Below, piece after piece: positions 26,375 to 36,170 of a stretch of DNA of 64,000 bases. The DNA comes from Carboxylicivirga agarovorans (lineage in GTDB: Bacteria; Bacteroidota; Bacteroidia; Bacteroidales; Marinilabiliaceae): NCBI RefSeq assembly GCF_050589845.1, contig NZ_JBNGPA010000010.1, positions 114,572 to 178,571 on the forward strand, read 5' to 3'. Within the stretch, counting starts at the first letter, position 1; every line of letters begins with the position of its first letter. The notes under the pieces were generated by a model. It did not search any database. It was not told where the DNA came from and saw only the letters and a list, made by a program, of their open reading frames with translations. The translations under genes and the position numbers were made by a program.

Positions 26375-27613
26375 ATGCAGATTCCCCAACAATACAAGTT
26401 CATCGTCCAGCTCGGGAAAGCCCTTCATACTTATGGTGTTCCATCCTACAAATCGCAATTATACCTGACAGAGATTGCCGAAAAAAAAGGCATTAAAGGC
26501 AGTTTCATGGATACGCCAACATGGATCAACTATGTGTTCTATGAAGAAGATGAACATACCTATAATCACATAGAATGTGTTCCTCCCGGTGAACTTAATC
26601 TTGGAGCACTATCTGAAGTTGTTGAAATAACAAATAATGTCATTTCAAATGAATTGCCAATTACCGAAGCCAAAGAGAAAATAAAGGAATTGGATAAGAC
26701 AAATTTTGGCTACAGCAGAATCATTGAGCTTTTGTCGTTTATGATATCGGCCGGTTCTTTTTGCATTATCCTAAACACCAATTGGCTATCAGTTCTTGTC
26801 GCTACCATGCTTGGAGCAATTGTATATGGAATTACAGCACTGTCAAAACATTCTGGCTACATAAGAAGTACACTTGAATCATTAGTAGCTTTTTTAGCCA
26901 CAATCATCACTGGCCTTCTTTCAATGGTTTTACCCGATATTAACATTTCAATGACCATACTGGCCTCTATCATTGTTTTTATTCCTGGTCTTTCACTAAC
27001 CACAGCACTTGAAGAAATTACATCGCGAAGCCTGGTATCGGGAACCGCTAAATTATTTGATGCGCTTGTATCTTTATTCAAGCAGTTCTTTGGTGTGGTA
27101 CTTGGTTTGGCTCTTCTGCCACTTTTTATTGAACTGAAGCCACATGAGGTAATTGATAACATACCAGCCTGGGTAGACTTTCTAGCCATTCCGCTTCTGT
27201 CGCTTAGCCTGATGCCAGTTTTTAAAGTTCGTCTTAAAGATATTCCACTTGGGGTAGTCACTGGTTTTATTTGTTTTTACACAACAATGTTGCTCGATTT
27301 TACAGGTATTTTGGTTAGTATTTTTATCGGCACAATAGTAGCTGTTAGTATCAGTAAACTATTTGCCCACTTGACTAAAGCACCTCGTTTGGTGTATCTT
27401 ATACCCGGTATTATTATGCTGGTGCCAGGAAGTAAGGCATTTATTGGGTTAAGCACCTTATTTTTAAACACCCAGGTAAGCAACAGTGCCATGGGCGAAC
27501 AGGTGATATATATTTTTATGGGAATTATTGGTGGACTTATTTTTTCAGGCACTTTTATGGATAAAAGACTTGGAGAGAATGCCATCAGTCAAAACACAAT
27601 TTTCAAGAGGTAA
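26375..27613 (+). CDS. Threonine/serine exporter (ThrE) family, fused DUF1212-DUF3815 form
   Basis: This is a 412-residue membrane protein. Residues 1-125 are a soluble domain of the ThrE/YjjP type (LGKALHTYGVPSYKSQLYL, with DTPTWINYVF). About ten hydrophobic helices follow in two sets, 130-260 (ThrE) and 265-405 (ThrE_2/YjjB), including VFIPGLSLTTALEEI and LIPGIIMLVPGSKAFIG. Both halves that are separate YjjP and YjjB subunits in enterobacteria are fused here, as in actinobacterial ThrE. Relatives export threonine, serine or, for YjjPB, succinate, so the substrate is open. It is divergent from the PycTM-like gene. Confidence 0.85.
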   Translation: MQIPQQYKFIVQLGKALHTYGVPSYKSQLYLTEIAEKKGIKGSFMDTPTWINYVFYEEDEHTYNHIECVPPGELNLGALSEVVEITNNVISNELPITEAKEKIKELDKTNFGYSRIIELLSFMISAGSFCIILNTNWLSVLVATMLGAIVYGITALSKHSGYIRSTLESLVAFLATIITGLLSMVLPDINISMTILASIIVFIPGLSLTTALEEITSRSLVSGTAKLFDALVSLFKQFFGVVLGLALLPLFIELKPHEVIDNIPAWVDFLAIPLLSLSLMPVFKVRLKDIPLGVVTGFICFYTTMLLDFTGILVSIFIGTIVAVSISKLFAHLTKAPRLVYLIPGIIMLVPGSKAFIGLSTLFLNTQVSNSAMGEQVIYIFMGIIGGLIFSGTFMDKRLGENAISQNTIFKR

Positions 27614-27686
27614 GTAAAGAACGTTAAGAATTGTAAAACACTGCGTGAATAAAAGCCATAGAATAGATTCTTAGTTTTAAGTTTTG

Positions 27687-27694
27687 TACATTTG
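27687..27694 (+). promoter_or_regulatory. -7 element of the RNA methyltransferase gene
   Basis: TACATTTG fits TAnnTTTG. The predicted transcript would have a leader of about 100 bases that includes the hairpin at 27748-27768. Confidence 0.55.
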
Positions 27695-27747
27695 CGGCCT
27701 CTTTTTAGTGGAGATGGTAAACCAGCCAACCTATAATTTGTAACACC

Positions 27748-27785
27748 CTGTTATCAAAAGGATAACAGTATTAAGATTTTTTTTT
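27748..27785 (+). other. Leader hairpin followed by a T run upstream of the RNA methyltransferase gene
   Basis: CTGTTATC / GATAACAG form an 8-bp stem with loop AAAAG. Eight bases later comes a run of nine T, 16 bases before the ATG. The gap makes it a poor terminator, but it may be an attenuator-like or stability element. Confidence 0.4.
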
Positions 27786-27800
27786 GAAAAACGCGTTAGC

Positions 27801-28976
27801 ATGAAGTTATTAGTAAAAACCTTTCATGGTTTAGAAGATGTATTGGCCGAGGAATTAAAGGGATTAGGAGCCAAGGATGTAACACCAATTAAACGAGCTG
27901 TAACATGTACCGGCGATAAAGAAGTTCTTTATAAAGCCAATCTGCACCTGAGAACTGCGCTTCGCGTTCTTGTTCCTGTTTTAACTTTTAAAGCTAAAAC
28001 AGAAGAAGAGCTATATAAAAACATCTATAAATTCGATTGGTCGGCCTACATTACAGAAGAAAATACCTTTGCCATTGATGCAGTTGCGTTTTCAGATTAC
28101 TTCAAGCACACAAAATACCTGGCATTAAAATCAAAAGATGCCATTGTTGATCAGTTCAGAGATAAAAATGGTCAGCGTCCATCGGTGAATATCGAAAACC
28201 CCGATTTACAAATCAACATTCATGTTTCAAACGACCAGTTCACTGTTTCGCTTGACAGCTCAGTTGAATCGTTGCACCGCAGAGGATATCGTAATCCTCA
28301 CCATAAGGCACCACTAAATGAAGTATTGGCTGCCGGTATGTTAAAGATTGCCAAATGGCATAAAGACATTCCTTTAATTGATCCGATGTGCGGTACAGGA
28401 ACAATATTGATGGAAGCTGCAATGATAGCATGTGAAATGCCTGCTAACTTTAAACGTAAACACTTCGGTTTTATGTCATGGGTCGATTTTGACAAAACAT
28501 TATGGGAAAAAATATATAGCGAAGCTGAGAATAATATCCGTTATCCAAAAGTAAATATTGTTGGTGGTGACAATAATCCACAGGCTATCGATATGGCTAA
28601 AACTGCTTCTTTGGATTTTCGACTGAATCGTCAAATCAGAATTGTCCGTTCAAACATGGAAGACCACATGCCTCCTGCTCCCCGTGGTATGATGATTACC
28701 AACCCTCCGTATGGTGAACGTTTAACTAAAGATAACATTAACGAATTCTATAAAAAAATAGGCTCCCACCTGAAAAAGAATTACACCGACTGGCAAGCCT
28801 GGATCATCACCTCAAACATGGATGCTCTTAAACACGTTGGCCTACGTCCTGATTCTAAATACAAGCTTTACAATGGCTCTTTAGAATGTCGCTTTGTAGC
28901 TTATGATATGTTTGAAGGTGAAATGAAGGAATTTAAAAAGAAAGTAAATCGAACAAGAAGACGAATCGATAGTTAA
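27801..28976 (+). CDS. rlmL: THUMP-domain RNA N2-guanine methyltransferase, RlmL (YcbY N-half) type
   Basis: This 391-residue protein has an N-terminal ferredoxin-like and THUMP region (residues 1-160, KTFHGLEDVLAEELKGLGA) and a C-terminal Rossmann methyltransferase. The SAM motif is IDPMCGTGTILMEAAMIA near 194 and the catalytic motif is ITNPPYGERL near 302. Bacterial relatives make m2G2445 in 23S rRNA and are often mislabelled as N6-adenine DNA methylases. It corresponds to the N-terminal half of E. coli RlmKL; the RlmK half is absent. A strong terminator follows. Confidence 0.87.
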   Translation: MKLLVKTFHGLEDVLAEELKGLGAKDVTPIKRAVTCTGDKEVLYKANLHLRTALRVLVPVLTFKAKTEEELYKNIYKFDWSAYITEENTFAIDAVAFSDYFKHTKYLALKSKDAIVDQFRDKNGQRPSVNIENPDLQINIHVSNDQFTVSLDSSVESLHRRGYRNPHHKAPLNEVLAAGMLKIAKWHKDIPLIDPMCGTGTILMEAAMIACEMPANFKRKHFGFMSWVDFDKTLWEKIYSEAENNIRYPKVNIVGGDNNPQAIDMAKTASLDFRLNRQIRIVRSNMEDHMPPAPRGMMITNPPYGERLTKDNINEFYKKIGSHLKKNYTDWQAWIITSNMDALKHVGLRPDSKYKLYNGSLECRFVAYDMFEGEMKEFKKKVNRTRRRIDS

Positions 28977-28997
28977 TTAATATTGTCAATGTATAAT

Positions 28998-29030
28998 TCG
29001 CCTATTTGTTAATTTAAATAGGCGATTTTC
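28998..29030 (+). terminator. Rho-independent terminator after rlmL
   Basis: A 10-bp perfect stem (TCGCCTATTT / AAATAGGCGA) with loop GTTAATTT runs into TTTTC, 22 bases after the stop. Confidence 0.82.
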
Positions 29031-29076
29031 GTAAAATAGAATCTTCTTCAAGCCAGAAGTAAGTAAATTAATTATC

Positions 29077-30033
29077 ATGCAAAACAGAATAACAGAACTC
29101 TTCAATATTGAATATCCAATCATACAAGGTGGAATGGTTTGGTGTAGCGGCTGGCGTTTGGCTTCAGCTGTCAGCAACAATGGGGGCCTTGGTCTTTTAG
29201 GTGCCGGATCAATGTATCCCGATGTACTTCGTGAGCACATACAAAAAATGCAAAATGCTACTGATAAACCATGGGGAGTTAATGTTCCACTTTTGTACCC
29301 CAATATTGATGAGCTGATGCAAATTATTGTTGAGGAAGGCGTGAAGATCGTATTTACTTCTGCAGGCAATCCTGCTAAATGGACCGGTTTTTTGAAAGAA
29401 CAAGGCATTACAGTTGTTCATGTAATAGCCAATGGTCGCTTTGCCAAAAAATGTGAAGAAGCAGGTGTTGATGCCATCGTTGCTGAAGGGTTTGAAGCCG
29501 GTGGACACAATGGGCGTGAAGAAACAACAACTCTTACATTAATTCCTTCTATACGGCAGCAAACCAATTTACCATTAATTGCTGCGGGGGGTATTGGCAC
29601 CGGCAAAGGCATGTTTGCAGCTTTGGCTCTTGGAGCTGATGGTGTGCAAATAGGTTCTCGCTTTGCAATTACTGAAGAATCTTCAGCTCACAATGCATTT
29701 AAACAATTAGTTGTTGAAACAGGTGAAGGTGGCACTTTACTTTCCTTAAAAAAGCTTGCTCCGGTTCGTTTAATGAAAAATGCCTTTTTTGAGAAAGTGC
29801 ATGAAGCTGAGAAGTCGGGTGCTTCGACACTGGAGTTACAAAAACTATTAGGCAAAGGCCGTGCTAAGAAGGGTATATTTGAAGGGGATTTAACTGAGGG
29901 GGAACTCGAAATTGGACAGGTTGCATCATTGATAAATGACATTAAACCTGTTGCTGAGATCTTTGCTGAATTACTAAAAGAATACCGCAGTGTGAGAGAA
30001 GAGGCTGCAAGCAATCAACGATTTGATTTCTAA
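29077..30033 (+). CDS. Nitronate monooxygenase / FabK-like FMN enzyme
   Basis: This 318-residue TIM-barrel flavoprotein starts IEYPIIQGGMVWCSGWRLASAVSN. FMN phosphate binding is at AAGGIGTGKGMFAALALGADGVQIGSRF, and the central GFEAGGHNGRE loop holds the conserved histidine shared by FabK (enoyl-ACP reductase II) and nitronate monooxygenases. The size fits FabK. Sequence alone cannot decide between fatty-acid reduction and nitronate oxidation, although this subgroup in Bacteroidota is usually called nitronate monooxygenase. Its stop overlaps the start of the first M16 gene (TAATG), so the three genes form one unit. Confidence 0.8.
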   Translation: MQNRITELFNIEYPIIQGGMVWCSGWRLASAVSNNGGLGLLGAGSMYPDVLREHIQKMQNATDKPWGVNVPLLYPNIDELMQIIVEEGVKIVFTSAGNPAKWTGFLKEQGITVVHVIANGRFAKKCEEAGVDAIVAEGFEAGGHNGREETTTLTLIPSIRQQTNLPLIAAGGIGTGKGMFAALALGADGVQIGSRFAITEESSAHNAFKQLVVETGEGGTLLSLKKLAPVRLMKNAFFEKVHEAEKSGASTLELQKLLGKGRAKKGIFEGDLTEGELEIGQVASLINDIKPVAEIFAELLKEYRSVREEAASNQRFDF

Positions 30034-31271
30034 TGATAAATATTGAAAAAAGAACGTTAAACAATGGGCTGCGGGTTGTGGTTCATGTTGATAAAAGTAC
30101 TCCATTAGCTGCTGTTAATGTATTGTATAATGTTGGTTCAAAAAATGAACAGGCTGATAAAACCGGATTTGCCCACCTGTTTGAGCATCTAATGTTTGGT
30201 GGAAGCAAAAATATCCCATCCTATGATGCCCCCTTGCAAATGGTAGGTGGTGATAACAATGCATGGACAAGCTGTGACATCACAAACTACTATCTGACCT
30301 TACCAGCCGCCAACCTTGAAACTGGTTTTTGGCTGGAGTCTGACCGTATGCTTGAACTAGATTTCTCTGAAAAAAGCCTTGAAGTACAACGGAAGGTTGT
30401 CATAGAAGAATTCAAACAGCGCTACCTCAATCAACCTTACGGTGATATTCCTTTGCTGATAAGTCCACTTGCCTATAAGGTTCATCCTTACCAGTGGCCT
30501 ACAATAGGAAAGGACATTGCCCATATAGAAAACGCAACACTCGAAGATGTCAAGTCTTTTTTCTATAGTCACTATGCCCCCAATAACGCTGTTTTAAGTG
30601 TTTCGGGTAATGTAAATCCTGACAAGGTATTTCAGCTGGCTGAAAAATGGTTTGGTGCCATTCCTCATCGCGAGCTCGATTCAAAAGAAATAATCAGGGA
30701 ACCTCAGCAAAAGGAAGAACGCAGACTGGAAGTGGAGCGTAAAGTACCAGCAGATTTAATTCATAAGGTATTTCATATCGGAAGTCGCACTGATGATGAT
30801 TTCTATACCGTTGATTTGCTTTCTGATGTGCTTTCCAATGGCCCTTCGGCTCGTATGAATCAGTCACTGGTTAAAGGACAACAGCTATTTAGCGAGGTTA
30901 ACGCGTATATCTCAGGAGACCATCACCCTGGTTTATTTACCGTAACAGGACGCTTATTGCCAGGCATAACAATGGAAAAAGCAGAAGAAGCGATACAGAC
31001 AGAACTTGACAAAATAAGTGCTGAAATGGTTAGTGATTATGAATTACAAAAAGTTAAAAACAAGATTGAATCCTCACTTGTCTTCTCTGAAATAAGTTTT
31101 TTAAATAAAGCCATGAACCTTGCTTCATTTGAATTACTGGGTAAGGCAGAGAATATTAATGATGAAGTGAATAAGTATCAGGCAGTAACTGCCCAGGGCA
31201 TACTTGATTGTGCTCAAAAAACATTCAGACCGACTAACAGCTCCACTTTGTATTATCGCTCAAGCCAATAA
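30033..31271 (+). CDS. M16 family zinc peptidase, catalytic subunit
   Basis: This 412-residue protein has the inverted zinc motif HLFEH (His48, Glu51, His52) in TGFAHLFEHLMFGGSKN and the distal ligand region EVQRKVVIEEFKQRYLNQPYG. There is no signal peptide, so it is predicted cytoplasmic. Together with the next gene it forms the classic two-chain M16B arrangement (as in PqqF/MPP-type pairs), in which one chain holds zinc and the other closes the chamber. It is translationally coupled to the preceding FabK-like gene and followed after 3 bases by the second chain. Confidence 0.9.
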   Translation: MINIEKRTLNNGLRVVVHVDKSTPLAAVNVLYNVGSKNEQADKTGFAHLFEHLMFGGSKNIPSYDAPLQMVGGDNNAWTSCDITNYYLTLPAANLETGFWLESDRMLELDFSEKSLEVQRKVVIEEFKQRYLNQPYGDIPLLISPLAYKVHPYQWPTIGKDIAHIENATLEDVKSFFYSHYAPNNAVLSVSGNVNPDKVFQLAEKWFGAIPHRELDSKEIIREPQQKEERRLEVERKVPADLIHKVFHIGSRTDDDFYTVDLLSDVLSNGPSARMNQSLVKGQQLFSEVNAYISGDHHPGLFTVTGRLLPGITMEKAEEAIQTELDKISAEMVSDYELQKVKNKIESSLVFSEISFLNKAMNLASFELLGKAENINDEVNKYQAVTAQGILDCAQKTFRPTNSSTLYYRSSQ

Positions 31272-31274
31272 AAT

Positions 31275-32552
31275 ATGAATATAAACAGACACGAAGCTCC
31301 TGAATTTAAGAACATTGACTTATTTGAGCTATTGCCCATTGATACCTTTGAACTAAACAATGGAATTAAAGTGCATTTAATGCAGGCTGGTTCACAAGAT
31401 GTTGCAAAGCTTGATTTTTTATTTCCAGCAGGTTCGGTCCAGGCTGCTAAACCATTATTAGCATCAATCACAAACAAAGCTTTAACAGAAGGCACAAGCA
31501 ATATGAAGGGCGCCGAAATTTCTGAAAAAATAGATTTTTATGGTGCTTTTATTGGTCAACAGGCTTCCTTTCATCATTCAATTGTCACCCTTGTTTCACT
31601 AACACATTTTCTTCCTCAAACACTGGAGTTGCTTGAGGATATTGTTAAGAATCCTGTATTTGAACAAAAGGAAATAGACACTCTGATCAATAAACGCAGG
31701 CAGGAATACCTGATTGAAAGCGATAAGGTAAAAACACTTGCTACCCGGGCTTTCACTCAAAATCTATACGGCAAAGAACATCCATATGGAAATTATGTAA
31801 CCATGGATGATTTTGAGAACCTATCACGCGAAGATGTTGTCACATTTCATCAGAAAGCATACATACCGGAAGGAACGCATATTATCATTTCAGGACAGCC
31901 GGGCGATAATATTAAAGAATTACTTAATCATCACTTTGGCCAGCAGTGGTCAGATAGATCGCCTTTATGCGATTCCAAACCCGATGCTAAATATAGCATA
32001 GAAAACAACATCCTTGTTGAAAAAGAAGATGCGCTGCAATCATCAATAAAAATTGGTATTCCCCTGTTTACAAAGGAACACCCCGATTTTCATGGTATGC
32101 AGATACTGAATACTGTGTTAGGAGGATACTTTGGCTCGCGCCTGATGACTAACATTCGCGAAGAAAAAGGTTTGACCTATGGCATTTCCTCTTTTATAAT
32201 GACATACAAGTATGCAGGTTTTCTGGTGATTAGTTCTGATGTTAAAGCAGAGAACAGAGAATTGGCTGTTAAAGAAATTTATAACGAGATACGCCTTTTA
32301 CGCGAGAAGTTAATTGACAATGAAGAACTGGAGCTGGTTCGCAATTTCCTGCTGGGTGATATGATTCGTAATTTTGATGGTCCGTTTGCAACATCGGATA
32401 ACTATCGGGGGTTGATTGACCTGAATTTACCAACTTCATATTTCACGCAGTTCTTTGATGTTTTGAAAAACATAACTGCCAGTGAATTACAACAATTGGC
32501 TAAGAAATACTTTAAAGAAGAAAACATTATTACAGTTATAGCTGGTAAGTAA
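31275..32552 (+). CDS. M16 family peptidase-like protein, non-catalytic partner
   Basis: This 425-residue protein has the M16 fold but no HxxEH; the corresponding region reads NKALTEGTSNMKGAEISEKI. It keeps the Arg/Tyr substrate-binding pair in GSRLMTNIREEKGLTYGISSF near residues 290-310, the hallmark of the non-catalytic chain of heterodimeric M16B peptidases. The start at 31275 follows the catalytic subunit stop by 3 bases. The complex probably degrades short peptides in the cytoplasm. No terminator is obvious downstream. Confidence 0.9.
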   Translation: MNINRHEAPEFKNIDLFELLPIDTFELNNGIKVHLMQAGSQDVAKLDFLFPAGSVQAAKPLLASITNKALTEGTSNMKGAEISEKIDFYGAFIGQQASFHHSIVTLVSLTHFLPQTLELLEDIVKNPVFEQKEIDTLINKRRQEYLIESDKVKTLATRAFTQNLYGKEHPYGNYVTMDDFENLSREDVVTFHQKAYIPEGTHIIISGQPGDNIKELLNHHFGQQWSDRSPLCDSKPDAKYSIENNILVEKEDALQSSIKIGIPLFTKEHPDFHGMQILNTVLGGYFGSRLMTNIREEKGLTYGISSFIMTYKYAGFLVISSDVKAENRELAVKEIYNEIRLLREKLIDNEELELVRNFLLGDMIRNFDGPFATSDNYRGLIDLNLPTSYFTQFFDVLKNITASELQQLAKKYFKEENIITVIAGK

Positions 32553-32814
32553 AGCACTTGCTATGCCTAAAAGCATTGTAATCGGTTATGCTGACCATTG
32601 CATCAACTTATTACTCAATTTGCACACTTATTCTCTGATAAAGAGAACCTTTACCGGCAAAATCAGTTACCATGCAGGCTAAAACAAAAAGATTTAGCTG
32701 ATTAAATCTTTCAATGTTCGCTGTCTTTATAGATTAAATTTCAAAGGCGATTGCCAGGTCCTTTGTAACAATGAAAGGAAATAAGTATTTTAGTTCGCTT
32801 TAACGACTACGTGC

Positions 32815-35043
32815 ATGACTAAATTGGATTGGGAAGAAGAAGATAAAATGATTCGTGAGCAGTTCAGCAAGCTCATGGAAGCTTGTCCGCGCTGCCAGAC
32901 ACCAGAAAACACCAAGTTGGTGACGAAAGCTTTTGAACTGGCTCATGAAGCGCACAAAGGTATGCGTCGTAAATCGGGCGAACCATACATTTTGCACCCA
33001 ATCGAAGTTGCACGCATTGCTGCAGAGGAAATAGGTCTCGGCACAAAAGGTGTAGTTGCCGCTATATTGCACGATGTTGTTGAAGATACCGACTATACCG
33101 TTGAGGACCTGCAGAATATTTTTGGAGAGAAGATTGCCTCAATTGTTGCGGGACTTACCAAGTTAGAAGGTGTTTTTGACCAAAGCACATCCATACAGGC
33201 TGAAAACTTCCGCAAGTTATTGTTGACCATGGTAGAAGATGTTCGTGTTATACTTATCAAGCTGGCCGACCGCCTGCATAACATGCGAACATTAAAGTCG
33301 ATGCCTGAACATAAACGATTGAAAATTGCCGGAGAAACACTTTACTTTTACGCGCCTCTTGCCCATCGTTTGGGATTGTATGCCATAAAATCGGAACTGG
33401 AAGACTTAAGCCTGAAATATGAATTGCCACAGGTTTTTACCAATTTAAGTCAAAAGGTTAAAGACAGCGAAGAACAGCATGTTGAGTTTATCAATCACTT
33501 TAAAAACCCAATAGAAAAACGCCTTTTGGCCGAAGGCTATGAGTTTGATGTTGTCGGACGTCATAAATCTATTTACTCGATATGGAGTAAAATGCAAAAA
33601 AAGGATCTGCCTTTTGAAGAAGTTTATGATGTATTGGCCATTCGGGTTGTGTTTACGCCCAAAAGCCACCTGCCGGAGAAAACACAATGCTGGGCCATCT
33701 ATTCGATGATTACCGATATCTACAAACCTAAGCCAGATCGTCTGAGAGACTGGGTATCTACTCCTAAAGCCAATGGCTATGAAGCGCTTCACAGTACGGT
33801 AATGGGGCCTGATGGCAAATGGGTGGAAATACAAATTCGCACCAAGCGAATGGATGAAATTGCTGAGCGTGGTTTTGCAGCACACTGGAAATACAAAGGG
33901 CAGAAAGAAAAAGAATCAGAATTGGATAAGTGGCTTGAAATGATAAAAGAGCTGCTTGATAATCCAGATGCTGATTCCTTAGAGTTTTTAGATGACTTTA
34001 AGCTAAACCTTTTTGCTTCAGAGATAATGATATTCACCCCCAAAGGTGAAGTACGCGTCTTACCCAAAGGAGCAACTGCACTTGACTTTGCTTTTGACAT
34101 ACATACCGATATTGGTTACAAATGCATTGGTGCCAAGGTTAACTTTAAACTTGTACCATTAAGTCATCAGCTTAAAAGTGGTGATCAGGTCGAGATCATA
34201 ACTTCAGAAAAGCAACAACCGAAATATGACTGGCTTAATTTTGTTACCACAGCCAAAGCCAAAACACGCATTAAGAACGCCTTTAAAGAGGAACGTAAAA
34301 CCATAGTTTTAAAAGGTGAACAAATACTGGAGAAAGAACTTCACAAAAAGAAACTAACCATTAATTCACGCATCCTTAAAAAGATTCTTGATTTCCATAA
34401 AATATCAAAACGCGACGAACTATACTTTAAAATTGGTAAAGGCACTCTAAAGCTCGACAACCTGCATAAAATACTAAGTACCAAATCGTCGAATAAATGG
34501 ATTCGTTACTGGAAGCTTAATTTCGGAATGTCAGCCGGAAAACAGGAGGCTACTAAAAATGAAGCTCCACAGAAAAAGAAACAGGTCGTATTATCTGACC
34601 ATGATGAACAGGATCAATTCACCATTTCAGAATGCTGTAATCCAATTCCTGGTGATGATATACTTGCCTTTCAGGATGACAATGATAAAATTATTCTGCA
34701 TAGCAGAAAATGTCCTGTAGCATTAAAATTAATGTCAAGCCAGGGCAATCGTATTTTGTCAGCGCAATGGGAGTCGCACAAAATATTATCATACCTGGCA
34801 CTTATCAACCTATCGGGCATTGATCAAATGGGCATTGTCAGTAAAATAACAAAGGTGATATCGGAGGATCAGAATGTTAATATGCGCTCCATAAATATTG
34901 AGAGCCATGATGGAATTTTTGAAGGCAACATCTATTTATATATTCATAACACTGAAGATTTAAATAACCTGATCTTAAACATTATGAAAATCAAAGGAGT
35001 TCATAATGTAACACGCCAGGAACGAATCAAAGCAGACCTGTAA
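32815..35043 (+). CDS. rel: Bifunctional (p)ppGpp synthetase/hydrolase (Rel/SpoT)
   Basis: This 742-residue protein has the full long-RSH layout. The HD hydrolase domain carries PYILHPIEVARIA and AILHDVVEDTDYT near residues 57-90, and the metal site seems intact. The synthetase domain has GRHKSIYSIWSKM (the RxKD-side motif of bifunctional enzymes) and KANGYEALHSTV...EIQIRT. TGS (FTPKGEVRVLPKGATALDFA), a zinc-finger-like CCNPIPGDDI and a C-terminal ACT domain (YLALINLSGIDQMGIVSKI) follow. It makes and degrades the stringent-response alarmone. The 262 bases upstream contain no other gene, nor do the 295 bases before fur. Confidence 0.95.
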   Translation: MTKLDWEEEDKMIREQFSKLMEACPRCQTPENTKLVTKAFELAHEAHKGMRRKSGEPYILHPIEVARIAAEEIGLGTKGVVAAILHDVVEDTDYTVEDLQNIFGEKIASIVAGLTKLEGVFDQSTSIQAENFRKLLLTMVEDVRVILIKLADRLHNMRTLKSMPEHKRLKIAGETLYFYAPLAHRLGLYAIKSELEDLSLKYELPQVFTNLSQKVKDSEEQHVEFINHFKNPIEKRLLAEGYEFDVVGRHKSIYSIWSKMQKKDLPFEEVYDVLAIRVVFTPKSHLPEKTQCWAIYSMITDIYKPKPDRLRDWVSTPKANGYEALHSTVMGPDGKWVEIQIRTKRMDEIAERGFAAHWKYKGQKEKESELDKWLEMIKELLDNPDADSLEFLDDFKLNLFASEIMIFTPKGEVRVLPKGATALDFAFDIHTDIGYKCIGAKVNFKLVPLSHQLKSGDQVEIITSEKQQPKYDWLNFVTTAKAKTRIKNAFKEERKTIVLKGEQILEKELHKKKLTINSRILKKILDFHKISKRDELYFKIGKGTLKLDNLHKILSTKSSNKWIRYWKLNFGMSAGKQEATKNEAPQKKKQVVLSDHDEQDQFTISECCNPIPGDDILAFQDDNDKIILHSRKCPVALKLMSSQGNRILSAQWESHKILSYLALINLSGIDQMGIVSKITKVISEDQNVNMRSINIESHDGIFEGNIYLYIHNTEDLNNLILNIMKIKGVHNVTRQERIKADL

Positions 35044-35338
35044 ACGCAGATAAAAGTAAGGTGTAATAATAGAGCTATATTCTTGCGTGACATCTTGTTT
35101 TTACTAAACATCGCTTCCCTGACCTGGTAGTTGTGACATGAAATAAATAAACGGTAGAAGTTCATTGATATAATTTGATTCATATAAACCATCTTATTAC
35201 ACCCATAATAGCTCTTACAGCCAACTTTTCACCGTGTTTTCACAAGCGCGTAATGAATTCTGACTAAAAACTTATAAACATTTGTATTTATCACGCTATT
35301 TTAATTATTTTTAGGCTCTATTTTAATTGAGACTGCAT

Positions 35339-35800
35339 ATGAATAAGGTAGAAGCCAAAGATGTGGTAAAACAGTTATTCACTGAGTACCTTCAACGCAA
35401 TGGACATAGAAAAACACCGGAGCGTTACGCTATATTAGACGAAATTTACAGCCGTGACGGGCATTTTGACATTGAGTCGCTCTATATCTTTATGAAGAAT
35501 AAGAACTACCGTGTCAGTCGTGCTACCTTATACAATACCATAGATCTTTTACTGGATTGTAAACTGGTTATCAAGCATCAGTTTGGTAAAAACATTGCAC
35601 AGTTTGAAAAAGCCTTTGAATCGAAACAACACGATCACCTTATTTGCACAAACTGTGGAAAAGTAATTGAGTTCTGCGATCCCGGCATTCAAACTGTATT
35701 AAATAATGCCGCCAGCTTTAACGAGTTTAAAGTATCGCACCATTCATTGTATGTCTATGGAACCTGCAAAGACTGCCTGACGGAAGAAACTAAAGAATAA
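35339..35800 (+). CDS. Fur family metal-dependent regulator
   Basis: This is 153 residues from ATG 35339; a TTG 12 bases upstream is in frame but less likely. The winged-helix N-terminus has RKTPERYAILDEIY and YRVSRATLYNTIDLLLDCKLV. The dimer domain carries the metal ligands HDHLICTNCGKVIEF and a C-terminal YGTCKDC, giving two CxxC pairs for structural zinc. It could be Fur, PerR or Zur; sequence alone does not decide. Its position between rel and purA is an arrangement I recall from other Bacteroidales. Confidence 0.9.
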   Translation: MNKVEAKDVVKQLFTEYLQRNGHRKTPERYAILDEIYSRDGHFDIESLYIFMKNKNYRVSRATLYNTIDLLLDCKLVIKHQFGKNIAQFEKAFESKQHDHLICTNCGKVIEFCDPGIQTVLNNAASFNEFKVSHHSLYVYGTCKDCLTEETKE

Positions 35801-36170
35801 GAAACTACTTAAAGTATGCTTTTATAATTAATTTGTATCAAATAATTATAAGCTTCGGAGAGATCAATGCATATAGCAGCTCTCTTTATTGATATCTTTT
35901 AATAAAGTATAAGCTGAATGCACCAAATTAAACGGTAAGAGAAGACATAAACAGTTTCTCACATTATTCCATAAAAAAACAGAGCTTTACAATAGCTTTT
36001 ATGCGTATAATGTGTACTTTTACAAATCGGAATTCTGAGCCAATCGGAAGTCCGATTTTTCATGTTAAGACATTGATAACACAGTGTTTAGCATTTCATT
36101 GAACAAGACAAAGCGCTTAGTTTAATTTACAAACAACAGGCTCATTGAGCATAAATTAAAACAAAAGAGA
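35801..36170. other. 370-base spacer between fur-family gene and purA
   Basis: It contains an AT-rich imperfect hairpin (TTATAATTA at 35822-35830 with TAATTATAA at 35843-35851) and a weak GAGAG/CTCTC hairpin just after it that may end the fur-family transcript. No gene or exact TAnnTTTG was found; TACTTTTA at about 36013 is a near miss for a purA promoter. Confidence 0.4.

Noticed and set aside
35280..35338. TAAACATTTG as promoter of the Fur-family gene
   Set aside because: The spacing between TA and TTTG is four bases rather than two, so it does not fit the -7 consensus.
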